Shown: piece after piece, positions 55,275 through 64,000 of the stretch
Layout of the letters: every line of letters starts with the position of its first letter
How positions within the stretch are numbered: position 1 is the first letter of the stretch
Assembly (NCBI GenBank): GCA_030710605.1
Contig: CP092879.1
Span: 23,642,116 to 23,706,115 of the forward strand
Length of the DNA: 64,000 bases
Source: Cordylochernes scorpioides
Taxonomy: Eukaryota > Arthropoda > Arachnida > Pseudoscorpiones > Chernetidae
Reading direction: 5' to 3'
Notes under the pieces: generated by a model
Seen by the model: the letters and a program-made list of their open reading frames with translations, nothing else
Database searches by the model: none
Told to the model about the DNA's origin: nothing
Position numbers and translations under genes: made by a program

Positions 55275-55374
55275 NNNNNNNNNNNNNNNNNNNNNNNNNN
55301 NNNNNNNNNNNNNNNNNNNNNNNNNNNNNNNNNNNNNNNNNNNNNNNNNNNNNNNNNNNNNNNNNNNNNNNNNN
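55275..55374. other. Assembly gap (100 N)
   Basis: Exactly 100 N. Confidence 0.99.
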
Positions 55375-57060
55375 AAAGATAGATCTGAAGTGATCAAAAG
55401 AAAGAAATTTGTGAAAGATATATTGGCCAATGCCAGACAAATCCTGGACAAGGAACATTTATTTAGAAGATGGATGTGAATAGTTCATCGAGGTAAGTTT
55501 TCTTCGATGATTGATGTTTGTAATTAGTCGAGCATCTTTATTAATCTACGAGCCGCGAAGAAATCCCCGTCATTAGTAAATTCTTCTTATGATAGACATG
55601 TGTAATATTGATCACCTCAACAGAAGTGTGTCCTGCCATGAAGTCCAACCCCTCCTCTACGTGGCGGACGGGAGAAACATGTAAGGGACTGTCCTATAGG
55701 GCGAAGTACGGTGTCGTGAGCCCTGAGCAACTACGGTACCGTGAACAGGGAACTCTGAAATGTGGCTGACTAACGGGGCAATGGCACCCTCCCCTTTCAA
55801 TGGGAAAGACACCACCATAGAAACGTGTCAGAAAATGGTAATGAATTATTTATCACAAAAATATCAGAAAGACAAATTGATTTTCCACAATATTAAACTA
55901 TAATATCTGTTAAGATTTTCCATAACAGCATCAACTACAATTGAGGCCCATTGTCATACTCAGTTTGCTCCTGACAAAAGAATACAACTATTTATACATA
56001 TAGCTTTTAGCCAATATTTGATCATTCTATAGTTTCTCTTTGCGTTTGCAGATATTTCAAAACTACATAAATATAAAGAAACTCTGATTCTATTAATGTT
56101 ACTACGATAGAATATATCGAAAAGAGTGATTCCTCGAATAATTCTAGAAAACCAAAAAGATTTCCCTTCTTATTATAGTGATTTTATGCACTTATGTGGT
56201 GAGAGATCTTTTGCACTTGGTCTTCATTTTACACCGAGCATATGTCGAATCATCCTCTTCTAAATTTAATATATAAATACCTCATTCCATGAACTAGATA
56301 AGCAATGTATATGTAAAGCGTGTGAATTGGATTATCTGGAACTCATCCAAGATGGAGAAGACTAGCCTTAGTTTGTGTCTGTGGCTTTCTTTAGCAAATA
56401 GTTTTTTATATCATAGGATCATGGCAATCATAATAGATACGGTTAAGTTTTCATAGGAAATAAGAATTGTTGTTTCAAGGGCGAAAGAACTTGTGTGAAG
56501 GTCATAGTTCCTTTTGGGTTGTCGCGCGTCAAGATTATTCTCGACTATTGGGCGAAATTCAATTCCATCATCGCAAAGAGACGAAGTAAAATATTTTGTC
56601 TTCTGGACTATGTAGAAGTTGAGAGCTGTATAACTTATCGCGATTACTGATATTTTTTTTTATCTGAGAAAATTAGTTTTTTTTCTGAGATTAGCTGCTT
56701 TTATGCTATACCTTCCAGGGATTTTCAGTACTACTGGAGTTTTTGCTTTAGGTTTGGAATTTTGGCAATTCTTCTTGGATCTTAGCAGTTCCTTTCGTTC
56801 CCATTCTCCTGGAGATCCTACTAATTGCCTATCTAAGAAATATGAGGTCTTCGTCACCGTTGGGAATGTATTCGCCAATCACGCTAATCCCTGCTAAGAC
56901 TGAACCACCGTCAGAGCAGTTTTAAAATACTTCTTCGTTCATATTTTTCTTTAATGTGCCTTTTTTTTTTTGGCCGAGTCACATATGTAACGTCGCCCGC
57001 CTGCATTATTTTTCATTTCCTTCTATTTTTAATTTATTTTTCTTCCCGCTTTTATCCTTA
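55375..57060. other. Unrecognised stretch with a GC-rich island
   Basis: 55620-55850 is GC-richer than its surroundings (cctcctctacgtggcggacg; gtgtcgtgagccctgagcaa) without a long frame, and reads like part of a dispersed repeat or retroelement leader whose family I cannot name. At 55375-55489 a frame follows the N gap (KFVKDILANARQILDKEHLF) and ends in a stop; it could be a partial exon but nothing supports it. Confidence 0.35.
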
Positions 57061-57707
57061 ATACTAGAAGAATGACCCGGCTTTGCCTGAGAAATCCCCC
57101 GAGTGAAGTATCCTTCATACTGAAAATACATCAATAATAAATTGTAGAAGTGCCATAAAATAGAAATACAGAAGAAACACATAAACTACAGGAAAAAAGT
57201 GTGTAATGGCAAAAATTGTATTATATTAGTGTTTAGGTATTTGATTTAAATATTTTTTGCAATCCATTTAGTTGTTTCAAAATTAATATAGTTTAAATAG
57301 ACGGCAGCTTTTCCACCAAACCCCCATTAACCTTTGAAATTGCCCGAGTTGAGTGACTGACTGTAAAGAATCCTGACTGCGATGCACATCTTCTCAGTAA
57401 GAATAAAAAAAAAAGGTTTATAAAAAAAATAATCAAAATACTGGCATGCAAATATTTTTCTGTAAAAAATAAAAGAGCATATGGAAATATTAAGCAAACA
57501 TATGTGTTCGCTAATAATTGCTACTGCATTTTAAACGATTTTTAAAAAGAGATTTAAACAAATAAAGGCCAGAACAAAAATTAATAAAAAATATGAAATC
57601 CATTATTTACGTACATTGACAAAAGCAAACGATGACAGAATTTATGACACTGATACTTTTATATTTTAATAATAATATAAATGGGTTTTAAAAATTGTAA
57701 AAAAAAA

Positions 57708-57778
57708 TGCATCGGCCGGGAATCGAACCAGGGCCGCCCGCGTGGCAGGCGAGCATTCTACCACTGAACCACCGATGC
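57708..57778 (-). tRNA. tRNA-Gly(GCC)
   Basis: The 71-nt minus-strand sequence has acceptor GCATCGG/CCGATGC, D-arm GTTCAGTGGTAGAAT, anticodon stem CTCGC/GCGGG with loop CTGCCAC (anticodon GCC, U33 present), and T-arm CCTGG TTCGATT CCCGG with one mismatched pair relative to the usual CCGGG. Discriminator A. Promoter boxes are intact. The T-stem mismatch leaves function uncertain. Similar sequences (acaaaagcaaacgatgacag) lie on both sides at 57617 and 57817, indicating an old tandem arrangement. Confidence 0.8.
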
Positions 57779-58599
57779 TTATAAGAAATGGCCATATTTG
57801 GGTATTTATTCCATTCACAAAAGCAAACGATGACAGAATTGATTGTTGATGACTCTGTTACGTATATATTTTAATCATTTGTATCGTCTGCTTCGTTAAT
57901 TTTGTCACTTATTGAGATTGGCTGTTTCAATTTCCACTTTCTGCTTTGGATGTTCATGGTGAGATTCAATTGAATATATAGGTTATGTTTCTTTGAATTA
58001 TTTCAAAGGAATATTATGAATTCATAGAATTGAATATCAGAATTATCCTTTGTGATAACATTCTGTATTTCCTCAAGGTTAGTCATGTTCTCATTAGAAT
58101 TTGTCGGTGAGTTGGTGGCCATGTTCAAATTGTTCATAGAACTCGCCGTTTGATCGATCTTTTGAATATCTTGATTTGTGGTTTTAGACTCTGCTATGTA
58201 TTGATTTGTGATATATTTCCTATCTTTCTTTCAAATGTCCATGACTTCTACACATCTCAAATACTATTTCTTCACTTATATAAATTGTATAGAATTATTG
58301 CTTCTATATATATATATAATATTCAAGGAGTAGATTTCTGGGAATATGGGCGTTTTCTTCATGTTTGATTAAGACTTTCCGTTTCAGGGTGGCAATGTGC
58401 TTTCAATCTCAAGAGTGCTAGTTGAAATGGTCTAATATTATAATTTACCTGATATTGGATACGCTTTTTATTACTTCGCTATCTGTGGTCTAATAAAATA
58501 ATCCCCATGAAATTGGATAAGCATTATTTTCGTTTCACGCTATCTGAAATAAATAACATTTGGAATAATATATTTCTTTTGGAATCCTGGGTGTCGGCT

Positions 58600-60470
58600 A
58601 GATTATTTGATAGTCAATCTTGAAGCCATTATATGTAAGTATGTTTGCGCAGTCAGGATTGGCTGTAGATAGATATAAGAGCTTGTTTATTCACCCTTCC
58701 CGATGATATTCGCGATGGCAGAAAATAATCATCTACGATTCCTTTCTCTACAATGGGTAATTGGAAGGCTGATTTGCTTGATTGGATGCGGTGCCCATAT
58801 ATCAATTCTCTTTTTTCATTTATTCTCTCGGCCATTGATTTTTGTTGCGTCATATTTGCATTCAATTCATTGCTTGATTGTTGTTTTTTTAGGTATGTAA
58901 ATATTCGTTTCATAGTTTGGAGTTTATGTAAATTCATTTTTTGTGAAGATGTAGAATGTATTATTGATCATTGGTTAGACTATGCGTGCCGAACAAGCGA
59001 ATGTGAATGTATATATGTGTATATGTGTGCATGCGTGTGTATAATTATGTATGTCTTTGTCTGTATCATAGATAATGAATATTAGATTTAGTTTAATTCG
59101 CTTTCTGGGATAAATGTGTGAAATTTTATATTAGAAGTTATTTTTATTTGGGATGTTAAATGTTGGTCGTTTCAATTTCATTTATAAATAGGCTGTGCTG
59201 GGTACGCGGGCATAGCGGAGTCAGTGCATCAAAAGACTCCGCTACTTCTATCTTACCGCATTCATACTCCACCTTGCTTCGAACTCATGCTCCAAACCCA
59301 ACGCTTTTGGCTACTCTAGCATCATGGGCTGTATTATATTCCCAAGACTAATCGACCAAGACACTCCAAACCTTTTCCCGAAATTTATACCAAATATCCG
59401 CCATGGAGAGGCCAACACCACCACCTTCACGGGCCATGACTATCTATTGGCAGTCATTGCACGTGTGCTTCCCGAAACAGACCCCACCTGCCCTTACCGT
59501 TCAAAAGAGCCACAGACAGTTGATCATCTCCTCTTCAGCTTTTTGAGACGTATTCAAACCCACCTCACCCTACATCTATGGCCAGCTTCCCAGACTCAAC
59601 GTCAGCACGGAACTTCCTGATTCAGCTCAGTAATCAAATCAGGACGTGCTCAAAAGCGCTTTACACTCGTCCACCTTTGAGTCGGAAGAGTCAAAAATTA
59701 ATTTACAAAAATTTCAAAGTTTTTAAAGGCCACAAAATTATTTTTCGGCTGACCCCTGCACTAGCCCATACTAGTCAGCTGGACTTCCTTAGTAGTTGGC
59801 GTTCGGCGTTCCAGAAACCTGGGTTATAAATCTCTATCTAGTATATGGATATCTCGCTGGTAAAAAGCTTGTAAATATCTTCATGTGTGAAAATAAATTT
59901 GTTTACTTCATGATTTTATTTGTTCCGATTTTCCCTATAATATGGACATGGAGCAATCAAATATCGACGTAAAACAAACCTCCCAGGATGGTAAAACAAT
60001 ATTATCTGGTTGTCCATCTCAAATTCGTCATTAATTAGTGTCCTTGCGCAGTCAAGGCTGGCTGTGGAGACAATAGCTTGTCTGTTCATCTTTCTTGTGG
60101 CATGGATGTTTTCTGTACCGATTATATCTGCGATGACAGAAAAATAGTCTTCTGCATTTCTATTTTTTCAATGGAAAATTGTGTATGGCTGATTTTTTGG
60201 TTAAACTGCGCTTTTCATATATCAATTGTCTCTTTTTGAATTCATTTCTCTTTGGCAATTAGTTTTCCTCGCATAATCTTTGTATTAATTTCTTTGTTTG
60301 TTCATATCGGAAGGGTAACTTTTCTTTCATTAGTGGATTCGTTCTTGGGAATAGTAGGATGCATTTCTGATTATGATTGGATAATCTCTCCACCAATAGG
60401 CGATGAGATGGAAATGACGTGTTTGATGACGCAACGACTAACTTGGCCGTTGCCATGGCGATGATGTCAA
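58600..60470. repeat. Paralogous pair (about 58640-58900 and 60050-60310) of unknown origin
   Basis: Both segments start ttgcgcagtcaaggctggct-like and share catatatcaattgtctcttt-like blocks 1.4 kb apart. The minus-strand translation conserves a pattern (NKQ, R..IY...R...KSAF, LRK) in both. The open frame is intact only in the first (58937-58653, MNLHKLQTMKRIFTYLKKQQ). It may be a decayed gene or retroelement fragment; I do not recognise it. The 58140-58600 part, which also has short imperfect tandem repeats at 58440-58550, holds nothing else. Confidence 0.45.
59190..59829 (+). pseudogene. LINE RNase H end and ORF2 C-terminus
   Basis: The first frame reads CWVRGHSGVSASKDSATSIL, the WVxGHxGxxxNxxAD end of a LINE RNase H. 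After a shift near 59330, GHDYLLAVIARVLPETDPTC and EPQTVDHLLFSF give the C..C...E...HLL..C C-terminal motif with one cysteine altered, and 59578-59829 reads RNFLIQLSNQIRTCSKALYT. It is 5'-truncated. Composition matches LINE A (32255-35055). Confidence 0.65.
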
Positions 60471-60752
60471 ATTTTTAACGTGAAACTTGGAATTTATGTT
60501 AATGAAAAATTAAGAAAGGTTTTAAATCGAATAAACTTAATGAAATTTACGCGAAATTTGAAAGAGAAAATTAAGGGGAAAGATTATATAAATTGATTTT
60601 TAAATAAGTTAACATTTTTGTAATTTAAATAAGTTAATATTTTGCGAGTGGCCACACGACCGATGTGTGTATTTTCAAGTGTTTGATACAACAGAAATAG
60701 AAGGTTTTAACGGATGTGTGTGATTTAAGATGTTTGATATAACGGTGATATA

Positions 60753-62781
60753 CAGGTTGATCCAAATTTTTGCACAGTTTTAAAAATTAATAACTTCGCT
60801 AATATTTGCGCTAGCGCAATGCGGTAAGCACCATTGTGTTCAGGGGGCAATGGGATTATTTAGGGCAAATAGTGAAAAAAATCGAAATTCATTTTATTTA
60901 CAATTTTATTTGCTAGATGGCGTTCTACCAGAATCAGAGATTCAGCGTCCAAATTGTTTGATAAATTGAAAAATATAAATGATCGACACGTATTTTTCCT
61001 TTTTGAATACCAGGAAAGAACACTAATAATATCAAATGATAAATTAATAAAACACCATTTCGTCAAAGGTAGAATAATTGGATGACGATTTTTAAATGCA
61101 ATCCGAAATATGTAAAATAGGTAAATGCAAATTAAAACATGTAGTAAAAAATATATATTTTAGATGCGGTTTGCTCTGGAATCCTCTCATAGATTTAAAT
61201 TTCGAAGATAATAAATTTCTAATTTTTTAATTCAACTCTCTCGCAGTATCGATTATATTTATTTTAATTCGTTTGAAAAATATTTATCTATCTCTGATGA
61301 TATATTTTACTCTGGAATGCCCACACTACAGGATAAAACACTCTTGGTGAATTTTTTTATTGCTATTCAGAATCGGCCACTGAAGCTTTAAGATCTTTCT
61401 ACCTTTAAAGGTATTCGAAGTGGTAAAGGACCCATGAGTTGCTTCTCTCTAAAACGAATGATAAAAAAATTTGAAAGACTGGATCTCTGGAAACCTCGAA
61501 GTCGGAGACCATCGACATGCAAGTCAGTGGTTGTTGCGGTTTCGCAGAATGTTGAAGCTATTTAAACGTTATCCACGTATGGAGAAGTAAGTGCTCGACA
61601 AGTTTCTCGACAAACGCTGATTTCGTATGGAACAGTTTGGAGAGCACTGAGAATTTTTTTTTAAATACCCGTACAATATTCAAAGATTCCACGGGCTAAA
61701 AGTCGGCGATTTTGAGAAGAGTCAAGAATTCGCTGCATGGGTTTTCCGGCAAATTGATATTGATGAAAACTGACTGTCGGATGTTCTGTGGACATGAAGC
61801 TCACTTTCCTCTAAACGGAGAAGTTCACATTCAAAACAACCGCATTTGGGCCACAGAAAATCCTAGGATTTTTACAGAAATGCCACTTCATCAGCCCAGA
61901 GTTACAGTTAGGTGTGGGTTCACTTCTTTTATTATTGGGCATTTTTCTTTGAAGAAATCAATGGAAGAATTTTTAAAACCGTTTCTGTAACTGGTGAACG
62001 TTATGATCAACTTTTGAGAGAAAAGGTTATTCCCATATTGCAAAACAGACAAGCACTAAGCGAAATTACATTCATGCAAGATGGAGGACCTCCTCATATC
62101 TCCCGCGGTGCCAAACAATTGCTGAATCATACGTTCGGTGAAGATCGTGTGATATAAGTCGCCACTTTATACACCAGTGGCCTCCAAGATCACCAGACTT
62201 AACGCCTTGCAATTTTTGGCTATGAGGGTACATTAAATCGTGTGTTTATTGATGCCGGCCTAACACAGTGGTGCCATCATAACCTTTGGTACTATATTAA
62301 CATTTCAAAATATCGTGTATTGATTTCAGCAGTGTTTTTGAAACATTCAATCTATTTCACAAAACCGCATCTAAACTATATATATTTTTTGCTCCATTTT
62401 TCAATTTGCATTTACCTATTTTAAATATCTCGGATTGCATTTAAAAATCGTCATCCCAATTCTTCTACTTTTGGAAATTGTATTTTATTAATTTATCATT
62501 TGATATTATTAGGATTCTTTTCTGGTATTCAAAAAGAAAAATATGTGTCGATCAGTTATATTTTTTAATTTATCAAACAATTTGGCCGCTGAATCTCTGA
62601 TTCTGGTTGAACGTCTTCTAGCGAATAAAATTGTAACTAAAATGTATTTCGAATTTTTCATTATTCATTTCAAAAATTTCCATTGCAACCTGAACACAAT
62701 TTGTGTTTACCGCATTGCTCTAGCGCAAATATTCGCGGAGTAATTAATTTTTAAAGTTGTGCAAGACTTTTGGACACCCTG
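60753..62781 (+). mobile_element. DUF4817-type Tc1/mariner element, internally deleted, 420-bp TIRs
   Basis: 2029 bp flanked by TA (60751-60752, 62782-62783). The inverted repeats run 60753-61172 and 62362-62781, ending inward at gatgcggttt. It is the same family as the composite 29966-40353, but with a normal 5' and 3' end. Compared with the right half of the composite, about 0.8 kb is missing at 62268, removing the transposase end. A full element would be about 2.8 kb. Confidence 0.92.
61317..62268 (+). pseudogene. DUF4817-type transposase, multiply broken
   Basis: ATG 61317 (MPTLQDK) starts the frame, which shifts within 60 bp. Later pieces include EVHIQNNRIWATENPRIFTE (61712-61990 frame), YDQLLREKVIPILQNRQALS and FMQDGGPPHISRGAKQLL (61912-62157). 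The first catalytic region reads MFCGHEAHF, lacking the TDE of WTDEAHF because of a deletion. The third Asp region is outside the open frames, and the gene ends at the internal deletion. Confidence 0.88.
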
Positions 62782-62798
62782 TAGAATGTTTTAATATG

Positions 62799-62890
62799 TA
62801 TAAAAGTATAACAAAGCTAAAGTTTTGCGGAGGAGCCTCTAATTATAAAGAGGCTCCTCCGCAAAACTTTAGCTTTGTTATACTTTTATA
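62799..62890. repeat. 92-bp near-perfect hairpin
   Basis: Two 42-bp arms (tataaaagtataacaaagct, aaagttttgcggaggagcct, ct and complement) enclose the 8-base loop aattataa, with no mismatch seen. It lies between the transposon end and the main minisatellite block. The array sequence seems to continue on both sides (gaatgttttaatatgt / gagttttaatatgtg), so it may be an insertion. Such long perfect arms imply a recent origin. Confidence 0.9.
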
Positions 62891-63734
62891 CTAATTTATA
62901 CGGAGTTTACTTGTAGAGTTTTAATATGTGTCTGTGTGTTTTAAGGTGTTTGCTTCAATAGCGATAGAATGCTCCAACGGATGTTTGTGTGTTTTCAGGT
63001 GTTTGGTCAAACAGCAATATAATGTTCAAACGGATGTGTGTGTTTTCAGGTGTTTGGATCAATAGCGATAGAATGTTCTAACAGTTGTGCGTGTTTTCAG
63101 GTGTTTGATTCAACAGCGATAGAATGTTTTAACTGTTGTGCGTGTTTTCAGGTGTTTGGTTCAACAGCGATAGAATGTTCTAACAGTTGTGCGTGTTTTC
63201 AGGTGTTTGGTTCAACAGCGATAGAATGTTCCAACAGATGTGCGTGTTTTCAGGTGTTTGTTTTAACAGCGATAGAATGTTCTAACTGGTATGTTTTTCA
63301 GGTGCTTGATTCAACAGCGATAGAATGTTCTAACAGTTGTGCGTGTTTTCAGGTGTTTGGTTCAACAGCGATAGAATGTTCCAACAGTAGTGCGTGTTTT
63401 CAGGTGTTTGGTTCAACAGCGATAGAATGTTCTAACAGTTGTGCGTGTTTTCAGGGGTTTGGTTCAACAGCGATAGAATGTTCCAACAGATGTGCGTGTT
63501 TTCAGTTGTTGGTTTAACAGGAATAGAATATTCTAATTGGTGTGTTTTTTCAGGTGCTTGATTCAACAACAATAGAATGTTTTAACGGGTGTGTGTTCAT
63601 AGGTGTTTGGTTGACCGCGATAGTATATTCTAACTGCTGTGTGTCTTTACAGTATTTGGTACAACTAGGTAATATTGTTCTAGCGGGAGTATGTTTTTGC
63701 AGCTTCTCGGTGCAACAGAGGGGTATTTTCTAAC

Positions 63735-64000
63735 GAATATTAGAAATAAAGCATAAAGGTTCCTAGATAGGAAAAAAAAAGACATTAGAGGCGACACCAA
63801 AGATAATCTGTCTTTGAAAAAAAAAATCCTCTCCGGTTATTTCTGTAGTTACTGGATGCAAAGAATAATGTAGGCAACGGAACTTACCTGGACATAATAC
63901 ACATTAATATTGACACCGCAGATTCTTCCTGGAGTTAGGGATTCATAGACCTAAATTGGGATTCCCTCGGTACATCCTTGTTTTCTGAGACCAAAGACAT
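63735..64000. other. Unrecognised end of window
   Basis: After the array: A-rich tract, then sequence in which I recognise nothing. Confidence 0.4.

Larger units (their letters stand above)
60653..63730 (+). repeat. 51-bp minisatellite array, interrupted by a transposon and a hairpin
   Basis: Units of 51 bp (tgtgcgtgttttcaggtgtt, tggttcaacagcgatagaat, gttctaacagt) run from about 62925 to 63730. Diverged units also sit at 60653-60752, to the left of the transposon 60753-62781, showing that the transposon landed inside the array at a TA within GATAGAATG. Because 51 is a multiple of three, a frame stays open (63038-63517) with a 17-residue Cys-rich period (CFQVFGSTAIECSNSCA), but units at the ends carry stops and indels. 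Confidence 0.9.

Noticed and set aside
55640..55850. GC-rich island as a possible host exon or rRNA fragment
   Set aside because: No long frame, splice pattern or rRNA core sequence recognised; left as unassigned.
63038..63517. Cys-rich 159-codon ORF of 17-residue repeats
   Set aside because: It is the translation of a 51-bp minisatellite; openness follows from the unit length being a multiple of three, and no start context, signal peptide or non-repeat domain is attached.
62925..63730. Possible CRISPR-like array
   Set aside because: Units are head-to-tail without unique spacers, and the window is clearly eukaryotic.

Overview
This is an AT-rich eukaryotic genomic window, almost certainly from an arthropod. 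Its mobile families are a Mag-type gypsy element, Jockey-like LINEs, Penelope-like elements (PLEs) and several Tc1/mariner lineages, including one with a DUF4817-type N-terminus that I associate with spiders and other arthropods. The species and order are guesses. I see no intact host protein gene. Almost everything I can explain is a transposable element, a relic of one, or a small-RNA-derived repeat. There are two 100-base N gaps (14221-14320 and 55275-55374).

The dominant large-scale structure is a roughly 13 kb unit present twice in the same orientation: copy A at about 1210-14219 and copy B at about 27430-53515. Copy A stops at the first N gap. The copies are collinear and very similar, but B carries four extra insertions that A lacks, so A shows the empty sites. 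They are: a 10.4 kb palindromic composite transposon (29966-40353, TA target duplication); a PLE made of two inverted ends with hammerhead-ribozyme motifs (41725-42993, 13-bp target duplication); a tRNA-containing element with terminal direct repeats (about 46285-46663, 14-bp target duplication); and a Tc1 element (51965-53456, TA). A has a GC-rich block of about 0.3 kb and a 143-bp tandem duplication that B lacks. The pair may be a real segmental duplication or two haplotypes placed side by side by the assembler.

Layout: 1-1165, minus-strand LINE with reverse transcriptase (RT) and RNase H. 1210-14219, copy A: LINE 3' ends, foldback elements, a 90-bp tRNA-derived SINE, a U2 snRNA fragment, a truncated tRNA-Gly and hammerhead-bearing repeats. 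15066-19466, complete but decayed Mag-type LTR retrotransposon with 172-bp LTRs and 5-bp target duplication. 19470-25610, relic-rich DNA with PLE/hammerhead foldbacks and a LINE tail tandemly repeated four times. 25613-26915, DD41D Tc1/mariner element. 27430-53515, copy B. Inside its composite transposon lie LINE A (with a PLE inserted exactly at the start of its ORF2), a DD34D mariner and LINE B (with a SINE inserted in frame in its endonuclease). 55375-60650, mostly unrecognised sequence with a tRNA-Gly and a LINE tail. 60653-63730, a 51-bp minisatellite split by a third copy of the composite's transposon and by a 92-bp near-perfect hairpin.

The most interesting theme is the density of self-cleaving-ribozyme-like sequences (hammerhead cores with CTGANGA, stem II and GAAA) in PLE and PLE-like foldback elements, usually as inverted pairs, with conserved very short palindromic stems III. 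Together with the paired copies they make the window a useful record of nested insertions.
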